From Halobacillus kuroshimensis DSM 18393 (GTDB taxonomy: Bacteria; Bacillota; Bacilli; Bacillales; Halobacillaceae), in NCBI RefSeq assembly GCF_000425705.1, contig NZ_AUDY01000013.1, positions 124,001 to 188,000 of the forward strand: a DNA stretch of 64,000 nt, written 5' to 3'. The notes below the pieces were generated by a model. That model had not been told where the DNA came from and did no database searches. It saw only the letters and a list, made by a program, of their open reading frames with translations. Within the stretch, counting starts at the first letter, position 1. The number at the start of each line of letters is the position of its first letter. This document shows positions 57,281 through 64,000 of the stretch, in pieces. The translations under genes and the position numbers were made by a program.

Positions 57281-57313
57281 AAAACTGCCGGCCAAGCGCC
57301 GGCAGTTTTTTTT
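57281..57313 (+). terminator. Terminator of ppc
   Basis: AAAACTGCCGGC and GCCGGCAGTTTT pair almost perfectly and are followed by TTTT. Confidence 0.88.
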
Positions 57314-57383
57314 GTGGTTCATCAAATCCGCTGAATTGGACATAGTAAAACAGACATCAACCACATAAAGTGAGGGAATCATC

Positions 57384-58670
57384 ATGATTAGTATCCTATT
57401 AGGACTTGTTTTACTCATGCTTCTCGCCTATCTGGGCTGGTCCATCATCTGGATTGCCCCGCTCGTATCAGGCTTTGTCGCTATTCTAAGCGGAATGGAC
57501 ATCCTCCCTGCCTATACCGACACGTACATGCAGGGATTCGTCGACTTTGCGAAAGACTACTTCCCCATCTTCCTATTCGGTGCGATTTTCGGAAAGCTGA
57601 TGGAGGATACAGGTGCTGCCCAGTCAGTCGCTCATAAAATATCCAGTGTCATTGGGAAAAAACGTGCGATACTGGGGATGCTGCTGTCGGCTGCTATCCT
57701 AACCTACGGCGGTGTCAGTCTGTTCGTCGTCGTTTTCGCTGTTTATCCTCTCGCTGTAGCGATGTTCAGAGAAGCGAATGTTTCAAGAAAGCTGATCCCG
57801 TCCACCTTTGTTCTCGGCGCTTTCACATTTACGATGACCGCTGTTCCGGGTACACCACAGATTCAGAACATCATCCCGATCAATACATTCGAAACCAATA
57901 CGATGGCAGCACCGATCCTGGGCATCGTCGCCGCTTTAATCATGGCTGTCGGCGGATACTTTTATTTAAAATTCCGCGAAGGCCGGCTGACTAAAAATGA
58001 TGAGACCTTTACAGAGCCTGAAGGGGATAACCAGGTGAAAAGTGTCAACGAGGAAGAACTTCCAAACTGGATTCTATCCACCATCCCCCTCATTGCAGTC
58101 GTAGCGACGTTGAATATATTTGATTTGAATATCCTGACCGCCCTGCTCATCGGGATCCTGCTGATTATGGCGTTTAACTGGAAAGATTATAAGGACTTTA
58201 TCAAAGCCATTAACGGTGGTGCCTCCGGATCGGTTATGGCGACCATCAATACGAGTGCGGCTGTTGGTTTCGGGACAGTCGTTACCGCTTCCCCCGGATT
58301 TGATACAGTGAAAGACCTTATTTTCAGTATTCCACTCAGCCCTTATTTTTCAGAAGCTTTCGCTGTCCAGCTGTTAGCGATGATCACCGGCTCTGCTTCC
58401 GGTGGTATGGGAATCGCTTTGGAAGCGCTCGGTCAGGAGTATTATGATATAGCTGTGAATCAGGGACTCAGCCTGGAAGCCTTCCACAGAATTACCTCTG
58501 TAGCTTCAGGCGCTTCCATCCTTCCTCACAACGGGGCACTGCTGACTTTATTCACAGTTACCGGCCTGACCCATAAGGATTCCTACAAAGACGTATTTGT
58601 AGTGGGCTTGGTCATTCCAATGATTGCAACCATAGCCATCATCCTGCTGGCAATGATGGGAATCAATTAA
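57384..58670 (+). CDS. GntP-family permease, probably 3-hydroxybutyrate
   Basis: A 428-residue permease with about 12 membrane segments of the GntP family, closest in appearance to YxjC-type members. Blocks include DFAKDYFPIFLFGAIFGKLMEDTGAA near 51-76, LTYGGVSLFVVVFAVYPLA near 110, PGTPQIQNIIP near 155-165 and GFGTVVTASPGF near 293. The gene faces a 3-hydroxybutyrate dehydrogenase gene across a shared terminator, so 3-hydroxybutyrate is my preferred substrate; gluconate-type acids are the alternative. GTGAGGGA precedes the start. Confidence 0.82.
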   Translation: MISILLGLVLLMLLAYLGWSIIWIAPLVSGFVAILSGMDILPAYTDTYMQGFVDFAKDYFPIFLFGAIFGKLMEDTGAAQSVAHKISSVIGKKRAILGMLLSAAILTYGGVSLFVVVFAVYPLAVAMFREANVSRKLIPSTFVLGAFTFTMTAVPGTPQIQNIIPINTFETNTMAAPILGIVAALIMAVGGYFYLKFREGRLTKNDETFTEPEGDNQVKSVNEEELPNWILSTIPLIAVVATLNIFDLNILTALLIGILLIMAFNWKDYKDFIKAINGGASGSVMATINTSAAVGFGTVVTASPGFDTVKDLIFSIPLSPYFSEAFAVQLLAMITGSASGGMGIALEALGQEYYDIAVNQGLSLEAFHRITSVASGASILPHNGALLTLFTVTGLTHKDSYKDVFVVGLVIPMIATIAIILLAMMGIN

Positions 58671-58706
58671 CCCGGCTGCCGCAAACGTCTCCAAATGATC
58701 ATATAG

Positions 58707-58751
58707 AAAAAAGGGAGGAACTTCTCATATTCAGAAGTTCCTCCCTTTTTT
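58707..58751. terminator. Strong bidirectional terminator
   Basis: AAAAAAGGGAGGAACTTCT and AGAAGTTCCTCCCTTTTTT pair perfectly across seven bases between converging genes. Confidence 0.9.
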
Positions 58752-58766
58752 CATCTAAGTCATTTA

Positions 58767-58793
58767 AAAACCCTGCACAAGGTACAGGGTTTT
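58767..58793 (-). terminator. Second terminator of the 3-hydroxybutyrate dehydrogenase gene
   Basis: AAAACCCTG and CAGGGTTTT pair across nine bases, 12 bases from the stop codon. Confidence 0.7.
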
Positions 58794-58804
58794 CCTTTAT
58801 GGAT

Positions 58805-59581
58805 TTATTGAACGGTATACCCACCGTCAATTACTGCAGCCTGACCAGTAATGCTTTTCGCTTTGTCACTGACAAGGAAAATGGCGTAGTCAGCAACCTC
58901 CTGTACCTGGAGGAGACGTTTCTGCGGGACCAGTGGATAGATAACTTCTTCCAAGGCTTTTTCTTTCTTAATGTTCCGCGTGTTCGCCAGGTCCTCCAAC
59001 TGATTCTGAACAAGCGGCGTATCCACATAGCCCGGGCAGATGGCATTGACGGTAATGCCGTCATCAGCTCCCTCCAGAGCCGTCACTTTCGTCAGTCCGA
59101 TGACCCCGTGCTTGGCACTGTTGTACCCCGCTTTACCGGCAAACCCAATTAAACCGTTGATGGAGGCCATATTCAAGACACGTCCGTACCCTTGCTTTTT
59201 CATATGAGGGAAGGCGTGCTTGATTCCGAAAAATGGGCCTTTGAGCATAATATCAAGAATCAATGCAAACTTCTCAGATGGAAAATCCTCCACTGGAGCC
59301 ACGTGCTGAATCCCGGCATTATTGACAAGAATGTCGATACTGCCGAATTTACTGACCGTCTCTTCAATCGCATTTTTCACATCATCTTCTTTCGCCACGT
59401 TGGCGACAACACCTTCGACAGTAAAGCCTTGAGAACGAAGTTCCTCGACCGATTTGTCCAATGTCTCCTGATTAATGTCATTTAACATAACTTTGGCACC
59501 GGCTTTTGCAAATTCCGTAGCAATTTCCAAACCGATGCCTTGTCCTGATCCTGTAATTAAGGCAGATTTTCCTTCTAACAC
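58805..59581 (-). CDS. 3-hydroxybutyrate dehydrogenase
   Basis: A 258-residue SDR enzyme oxidising 3-hydroxybutyrate to acetoacetate. Cofactor site ALITGSGQGIGLEIA near 7-21, LVNNAGIQHVAPVEDFP near 86-102, catalytic Tyr-Lys in GKAGYNSAKHGVIGLTK near 147-163, and HVAP plus the C-terminal KSITGQAAVIDGGYTVQ, all typical of D-3-hydroxybutyrate dehydrogenases. The start is GTG 59581, 7 bases from AAGGAGG; it gives the standard length. The frame's extension to 59608 is rejected. Confidence 0.88.
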   Translation of the reverse strand: MLEGKSALITGSGQGIGLEIATEFAKAGAKVMLNDINQETLDKSVEELRSQGFTVEGVVANVAKEDDVKNAIEETVSKFGSIDILVNNAGIQHVAPVEDFPSEKFALILDIMLKGPFFGIKHAFPHMKKQGYGRVLNMASINGLIGFAGKAGYNSAKHGVIGLTKVTALEGADDGITVNAICPGYVDTPLVQNQLEDLANTRNIKKEKALEEVIYPLVPQKRLLQVQEVADYAIFLVSDKAKSITGQAAVIDGGYTVQ

Positions 59582-59642
59582 GATAATTCCTCCTTCTAGG
59601 TTCATCACTCCTTACCTTTCCCACTTTTCCGGAAAAATGCAC

Positions 59643-59675
59643 AAAAAACTCAGCCTTTGAAAGGCTGAGTTTTTT
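59643..59675 (-). terminator. Terminator of the glutamate dehydrogenase gene
   Basis: ACTCAGCCT and AGGCTGAGT pair across five bases with A and T runs on each side. Confidence 0.85.
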
Positions 59676-59677
59676 CT

Positions 59678-61054
59678 TCAGTATAGTTTTCCCTGGCGGT
59701 ACATAATGTTGGACAATTTCATAACGGAGTGGATATAGCAGTTTTGACGAAGCGGGAAGGGGTCTCCGAAGAACTGCGGAAGAATCGTATCCATCGTATG
59801 TTTCATTTTATCAAAAAGCCGTTCAAATACTTCGTCTTCGTTCATGAAACGCGCCTCTCTTCCCTGCACCCATTCATAGAAGGAAACGATCACACCACCC
59901 GCATTGGCAAGGATATCCGGAATAATTAAGACACCTTTATCCGCCAAGTGCTTATCTGCTTCCTCTGTTATAGGTCCGTTGGCGCCTTCAACAATAATTT
60001 CCGCCTGGATATCCTTCATATTGCCTTCGTGAATCTGATCTTCCAGCGCAGCAAGGAACAGGACGTCGACATCCATGGTAAGCAGTTCATCCCGATCTCT
60101 GATTTCCGCTTGAATTTCGTGCTCCTCCAGCTGCTGATCTTCGGTTGGAAGGTCTCCATCGTTTTGATTCGTGAATTCCACAAGTGCTTCAATATCCAAT
60201 CCTTCACGGTTGTAAAGCATGACGTTTGCATCGCTTACAGCGACCACTTTGTTGTTTAAGTAATCACATTTCCTGGATTCAAGCGCGGCGACAGATCCCA
60301 GATTTCCGAAGCCCTGGACAGCCATTTTCAATTCTTTATCGGCATGATCCAGAGCCGTTTTGGCAAATATATTATCCGTTCCTTCCAGCCAGTCCTTATT
60401 ATTCTTCAAGAAGTCATGCAGCATATAGCGGAACGTAAAATAGACACCTTTTCCTGTTGATTCCCGGCGTCCCAGCGATCCACCATTCACAATGCTTTTT
60501 CCTGTAAAACTGTTGCGGTAAGGTTCTCCCGGATGAAGCGCCTTGAACTCCCCCATCATCCAGTCCATTTCCCGTTCTCCCGTTCCTACGTCAGGAGCTG
60601 GAATATCCTTATCAGGCCCCAGGATATCGTTAAAATACTGGACATATTTTTTACAGATCAGGTTCAGTTCCTTCACGCTGTAATCTTTCGGATTGATTCC
60701 GACGCCGCCTTTTCCTCCGCCGAACGGCAGCTCATGGAGGGCATTTTTCAACGTCATCAGCTTAGCGAGATTGGCCACTTCGTCTTCATGGACCGATTCA
60801 TGGAAGCGGATCCCGCCTTTATATGGGCCTACTGTATCGCTGTGCTGAATACGAAATGCCGGAATACGAACGATCTGACCGTCCTCCATGGGTACTCTTA
60901 AGTATGATTTATGCACGTGATTCGGTGTGGACAGAAGGGCCACCAGCGATTTATACGCCTGCTCCCTTGACTGGTACTTCAGGTCCGGTAGAAAATCTTC
61001 ATCTTCCATAACTGCTTTCAGTGACTCTTCGATGATTGATTGTTGTCTCTGCAT
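59678..61054 (-). CDS. gdhA: Glutamate dehydrogenase (Glu/Leu/Phe/Val family)
   Basis: A 458-residue glutamate dehydrogenase. Substrate-binding GPYKGGIRFHESVHEDEV near 76-93, catalytic Lys in LPFGGGKGGVGINPKD near 108-123, PAPDVGTGEREMDWM, and the Rossmann motif VQGFGNLGSVAALE near 246-259. In halophilic bacilli glutamate is a major salt-induced solute, which this enzyme could make, but direction and cofactor cannot be told from sequence. GGAGG precedes the start, and a sigma-B-like promoter lies upstream. Confidence 0.9.
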   Translation of the reverse strand: MQRQQSIIEESLKAVMEDEDFLPDLKYQSREQAYKSLVALLSTPNHVHKSYLRVPMEDGQIVRIPAFRIQHSDTVGPYKGGIRFHESVHEDEVANLAKLMTLKNALHELPFGGGKGGVGINPKDYSVKELNLICKKYVQYFNDILGPDKDIPAPDVGTGEREMDWMMGEFKALHPGEPYRNSFTGKSIVNGGSLGRRESTGKGVYFTFRYMLHDFLKNNKDWLEGTDNIFAKTALDHADKELKMAVQGFGNLGSVAALESRKCDYLNNKVVAVSDANVMLYNREGLDIEALVEFTNQNDGDLPTEDQQLEEHEIQAEIRDRDELLTMDVDVLFLAALEDQIHEGNMKDIQAEIIVEGANGPITEEADKHLADKGVLIIPDILANAGGVIVSFYEWVQGREARFMNEDEVFERLFDKMKHTMDTILPQFFGDPFPLRQNCYIHSVMKLSNIMYRQGKLY

Positions 61055-61114
61055 ACGTAAAGCCTCCGATCTAATGATAAGGTCCTGTGCTGATTTTCAC
61101 TCACTAAATTACCC

Positions 61115-61139
61115 ATACCCTAATTTTTCCACGTGAAAC
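61115..61139 (-). promoter_or_regulatory. Candidate sigma-B promoter of glutamate dehydrogenase
   Basis: On the minus strand GTTTCA (61134-61139) and a perfect GGGTAT (61115-61120) are 13 bases apart, 60 bases before the start codon. Confidence 0.4.
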
Positions 61140-61153
61140 GTTTCCTAACCATT

Positions 61154-61179
61154 AAAAAAGCTCCCTAAATAAGGGAGCT
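61154..61179. terminator. Hairpin bracketing repeat copy D, left
   Basis: AGCTCCCT and AGGGAGCT pair across five bases with an A-run. The same hairpin recurs at 61644-61664 with one loop change. Confidence 0.75.
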
Positions 61180-61643
61180 ATTGGCTGTAGAAAAAGTCCG
61201 TGTTAACTAGTTAGAGTTGTCCATTTGTCGTGTGAAGGGCCACAATCCGCTTTTTGGTGGATGGATGCCACGGGCATCACCACCGAACGCTCCTCGTGTA
61301 CGCAGATTCAAAAGAACGGCATGGGCTGCGTTATGGCCGCTTGCGTGGAAAAGAAAAAGGGAAAGAACAGGTGCTGATAACGGCTGCCTGATGGAATATG
61401 AAAAAGATTGTCCTCCATCCAGCAAGGATGAGCTAGGTGGAGGAGAGTCATTTTCGATGTTTAAGAACTCCCAAGGAGCGGCGCCCCTTCCACTCCTGCG
61501 GAAGAACGAGTGGTCCGAGATCGCCGAGCGTGGGTTTTGCGAGGAAGCTCGGGCGCTCGTCCGCGGAAAGGGAAGGGGCTTTCGCTCCTGGCGGCAAGAA
61601 AGAAAAAAGCTTGTAAAGAAACAGAAGTTTCTCTACAAGCTGA
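61180..61643 (-). repeat. Dispersed intergenic repeat, copy D (MITE-like)
   Basis: About 465 bp in the orientation of copy C. It starts GGCTGTAGAAAAAG, runs through the conserved GTTAACTAGTTAGAGTTGTCC segment (longest here and in copy A), and ends in hairpin GCTTGTAAAGAAAC and GTTTCTCTACAAGC (61609-61640). It is intact compared with B and C and gives the family's clearest boundaries. Confidence 0.82.
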
Positions 61644-61664
61644 AGCTCCCTGAATAAGGGAGCT
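61644..61664 (-). terminator. Terminator of fabI, right bracket of repeat copy D
   Basis: AGCTCCCT and AGGGAGCT pair across five bases, next to the minus-strand fabI stop; same hairpin as 61160-61179. Confidence 0.75.
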
Positions 61665-61670
61665 TTTTGT

Positions 61671-62450
61671 TCAACCTAAAATATTATATCCAGAATCTAC
61701 ATAAACGATTTCGCCGGTTACTCCACGGGAGAGATGACTCATCATGGCCAGCGTCATATCGCCGACCTCTTCCTGTGTCACATTTTTTCTAAGCGGAGAC
61801 GTTGCTTCAATCTTGCTGAGAATTTCATTGAAACTTGGTACACCTTTCGCCGCGAGCGTACGGACAGCTCCCGCAGAAATCGCATTTACACGGACCTGCT
61901 GCTGTCCCATATCTTCAGCAAGGTAACGTACAGCCGCTTCAAGGGAAGCTTTTGCTACACCCATCACGTTGTACCCTTTCACCAAGCGCTCCGCACCAAG
62001 ATAGCTCATAGCTATCAATGAACCGCCTTCTGTCATATACGGCCGCGCCGCTTTGGCTACCGCTATGAGGGAATAAGCACTCGTATCATGAGCGAAGGCA
62101 AAGCCGTCGCGGGACGTTTCGATAAAATCGCCTTTCAAGTCTTCCGCATGGGCAAAGGCAATGGAGTGACAGACACCGTGGATCACACCTGCCTGCTCCC
62201 CGATTTTCGCAAAGGCCTCCTGAATGCTCTCATCATTGTTTACATCACACTGAATAACAGCTTTCGCCTCGACGCCTTCTTCTTCAAGAAGCTTCTGCAG
62301 TTTTGTATAGCTGCGGTCTTTTCTATATGTAAAAATGACATTCGCTCCTGCCTTGTAGAGGGACCTCGCTACGCCCCAGGCAAGGCTCCGCTTATTGGCT
62401 ACACCCATCACGACGATGTTCTTATCTTTCAACTGTAAAATGTCTTCCAT
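61671..62450 (-). CDS. fabI: Enoyl-ACP reductase FabI
   Basis: A 259-residue FabI-type NADH/NADPH-dependent enoyl-ACP reductase, last reductive step of fatty acid elongation. It has VVMGVANKRSLAWGVARSL near 13-31 (the divergent cofactor loop of this class), CHSIAFA near 94-100, and catalytic Tyr/Lys in SYLGAERLVKGYNVMGVAKASLE near 149-171. GGAGG precedes the start. I do not see a clear FapR operator in the 45 bases upstream. Confidence 0.93.
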   Translation of the reverse strand: MEDILQLKDKNIVVMGVANKRSLAWGVARSLYKAGANVIFTYRKDRSYTKLQKLLEEEGVEAKAVIQCDVNNDESIQEAFAKIGEQAGVIHGVCHSIAFAHAEDLKGDFIETSRDGFAFAHDTSAYSLIAVAKAARPYMTEGGSLIAMSYLGAERLVKGYNVMGVAKASLEAAVRYLAEDMGQQQVRVNAISAGAVRTLAAKGVPSFNEILSKIEATSPLRKNVTQEEVGDMTLAMMSHLSRGVTGEIVYVDSGYNILG

Positions 62451-62495
62451 AATTACCTCCAGTGAATCTTTTCTCGACTACTTATCTTACCATAT

Positions 62496-63173
62496 TTATT
62501 CGCCGGGCTCCTCTAATTCTACATGAGCAAATCTTCCACCTAAAGAGGTAAAACGAAGGCCCGGGGTGACGGCCAGCGGTTGGATGAAACAGGGACCATC
62601 ATAGACAAAGGTATGGAATTCCCCATGTTCCCCGCACAGATCCACCTCTTCAGGAAGAGCATCCAGAAAATCCATGTCGAACGTCCTTCCAGCATATTCT
62701 GCAGGCAGAACGTCGGTATCCACGGTCGTCACGATGCTTTTAAAGCCAAGCTGGATCAAAGTCTCTACTGTTTGTTTTGCCGGCTGTTTCCACAAAGGAA
62801 ATATTCCTTCCATATCTATTTTATCCATGAGCTGCAGGCGGTAATCTCTGATATCCTCAAGAAAAAGATCGGCGTAGACGATAGCAGAGACACCTTCTTT
62901 CCTCAGCTGCTCCGCTTGTCGTCCTAACGCCTGCTCGTACTGCTCATTGGAGGCCTCTTCCGGAAGTTCCACCTCGTATAAGGGCAGCTGCAGTGCCTTA
63001 GCCTGGCTCCTCATCCATTCCGTTTTCACTTCATGGACCGGAAGCCTCTTCCTTTCCGCAGAAATGGTTGAGATCAGCCCTTTTACAGTATAGGCAGGGT
63101 CATTCAACATCAGATATAAGGCAAGAGCAGAATCCTTCCCGCCGCTCCATGATACAACCAAACGTTCCGTCAT
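62496..63173 (-). CDS. PP-loop ATPase of the diphthine-ammonia ligase-like family
   Basis: A 225-residue adenine-nucleotide alpha hydrolase. The PP-loop is VVSWSGGKDSALALYLM near 6-22; further family blocks are GLISTISAERKRLPVHEVK near 33-51, IVYADLFLEDIRDYRLQ and EVDLCGEHGEFHTFVYDGP near 187-205. Bacterial members are not diphthamide enzymes, and their substrate is unknown. ATG 63173 follows GGGGGAG; a longer start would overlap the next gene and lacks a ribosome site. Confidence 0.85.
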   Translation of the reverse strand: MTERLVVSWSGGKDSALALYLMLNDPAYTVKGLISTISAERKRLPVHEVKTEWMRSQAKALQLPLYEVELPEEASNEQYEQALGRQAEQLRKEGVSAIVYADLFLEDIRDYRLQLMDKIDMEGIFPLWKQPAKQTVETLIQLGFKSIVTTVDTDVLPAEYAGRTFDMDFLDALPEEVDLCGEHGEFHTFVYDGPCFIQPLAVTPGLRFTSLGGRFAHVELEEPGE

Positions 63174-63183
63174 TGTGCTCCCC

Positions 63184-64000
63184 CTATCTCTGTTTTCTTC
63201 CATTCCAGTAAGCCCCGTCTTCCATGTGGACAAAAGGCAGTTCTGTATCCACTTCTCCATAAATCATCGTCCGTGCTTCATCTTTACCTGCAAGCCAATG
63301 ATGAAAGTTCAATTCCACCGGCTCCTGATCCCCCCCTAAGGCAAACCATGCCTTTCCTTCCTTTGGGAGGTAGCCGGCTGTATGAATCGTGCCAGCCCAT
63401 TGGTCATAGAGATCAGAAAATACACCGCCGGCTGTATCATTCATCAGACGGAAAGCATCGTAAGCCTGGGAAAGCTGTTCACGTCCGGTCTGGATAGCCT
63501 CCATCCGCCGTTTAGAATCCACCAAATGGTTCCGGTTTTCCTCTACCATGATTTCAAAATGGTTGGTACACACATCCGCTTCCCTGACAGCCGTTCCACG
63601 CGGAGAAGCTTCCACAACATACGTACGTCCGCTCGGATCAAAGACCGTGTAGCTGAACGAATGACGATGGGGGATTTCTTTCAGCATCGCCACGGCTTCC
63701 TCTACATCCGCACAGGTTTCAAGGATGATTCTTCCAATCATACAGCAGATAAACCCATCTCCCGGCCGCTTCCGATGCATAAAGTTATAGCCGAGAACGA
63801 GTCCCTTTTCATTCATCCCATCCATACGGCCGGTAATTCTCTGGGTCGGCCCGATCGTGCTGTATCCCTGGTCTTCCGGTTGAAACAAGGCGTAACGCCC
63901 CTCATACGTTTTCGGCATATAATCATAATTACGGATAAAATACCCATCTCCTGTCATGATGGAACAGCCGCTTCGTTTATAGTCGACCCGGTAGCCGCCG
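63184..64000 (-). CDS. C45-type (AAT-like) acyltransferase/amidohydrolase, 5-prime end outside window
   Basis: At least 272 residues; the frame is open through the right edge, so the true start lies outside. It resembles the peptidase C45/acyl-CoA:6-aminopenicillanate acyltransferase family of Ntn hydrolases. The probable nucleophile is the Cys in YKRSGCSIMTGDGYFIRNYDY, followed by GMNEKGLVLGYNF and the C-terminal TAGYLPKEGKAWFALGG. The substrate is unknown. The PP-loop ATPase gene follows after 10 bases, suggesting one transcript. Confidence 0.8.
   Translation of the reverse strand, partial: GGYRVDYKRSGCSIMTGDGYFIRNYDYMPKTYEGRYALFQPEDQGYSTIGPTQRITGRMDGMNEKGLVLGYNFMHRKRPGDGFICCMIGRIILETCADVEEAVAMLKEIPHRHSFSYTVFDPSGRTYVVEASPRGTAVREADVCTNHFEIMVEENRNHLVDSKRRMEAIQTGREQLSQAYDAFRLMNDTAGGVFSDLYDQWAGTIHTAGYLPKEGKAWFALGGDQEPVELNFHHWLAGKDEARTMIYGEVDTELPFVHMEDGAYWNGRKQR

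Noticed and set aside
2144-61643. Insertion sequence or CRISPR array as explanation of the repeats
   Set aside because: There is no transposase or cas gene, and the repeats are single, dispersed and hundreds of bases long rather than arrayed.

Overview
The window looks like chromosome from a spore-forming, moderately halophilic member of the Bacillaceae, most likely Halobacillus or a close relative. This is an inference from gene content. Strong AAGGAGG ribosome sites are everywhere and a T-box and a SAM-I riboswitch are present. There is a CotY/CotZ-like spore coat gene, an RsbR-type stressosome protein, a complete comQXPA quorum-sensing locus, and a proline operon in the order P5C reductase, glutamate kinase, glutamylphosphate reductase, the order of osmostress proline operons in halophilic bacilli. 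There is also an NhaC-type antiporter. I see no transposase, phage gene, rRNA, tRNA or CRISPR array.

Layout. 1-3.9 kb: an ion-channel-like protein with an atypical pore loop, three small hydrophilic proteins behind sigma-B-like promoters, an orphan promoter-terminator unit and repeat copy A. 3.9-7.7 kb: a 5-oxoprolinase operon (pxpB-pxpC-pxpA) ending in an NRAMP-like transporter without the metal motifs. 7.8-11 kb: a methyltransferase and a PP2C-like/GNAT pair. 10-17.6 kb: a fatty-acid degradation operon behind a TetR-type operator, with an unexpected 2-phosphosulfolactate phosphatase-like gene. 17.9-20.6 kb: coat protein, RsbR paralogue, repeat copy B and a nucleotidyltransferase. 20.9-24.3 kb: the proline operon.

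25.7-38.8 kb: a polysaccharide region. One strand carries a secreted glycosidase-like protein with a carbohydrate-binding domain, a HEAT-repeat membrane protein, a family 2 glycosyltransferase, a receiver-like protein with Glu in place of the phospho-Asp, a UDP-GlcNAc dehydrogenase, glmS, a 56-residue ORF and a truncated GlmU. It is flanked by two genes of one TIM-barrel-like family, one of them a two-domain protein whose first domain lost its acidic motif. 39-43.2 kb: comA, comP, comX and comQ. The two regions adjoin, and I infer that density sensing may control polysaccharide production or its processing.

43.9-64 kb: T-box-controlled argS, a YkuK-type protein, a peroxiredoxin-like protein, a lone EutH, msrA under a SAM-I riboswitch, an AIM24 protein, a DinB protein, an NhaC antiporter, PEP carboxylase, a GntP-type permease facing 3-hydroxybutyrate dehydrogenase, glutamate dehydrogenase, fabI, a PP-loop ATPase and a C45-type hydrolase that runs off the right edge.

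The most unusual DNA-level feature is a family of about 420-570 bp intergenic repeats (four long copies, one short relic, one lone end hairpin). They have MITE-like ends, and three of the five larger copies lie between two near-identical terminator hairpins.
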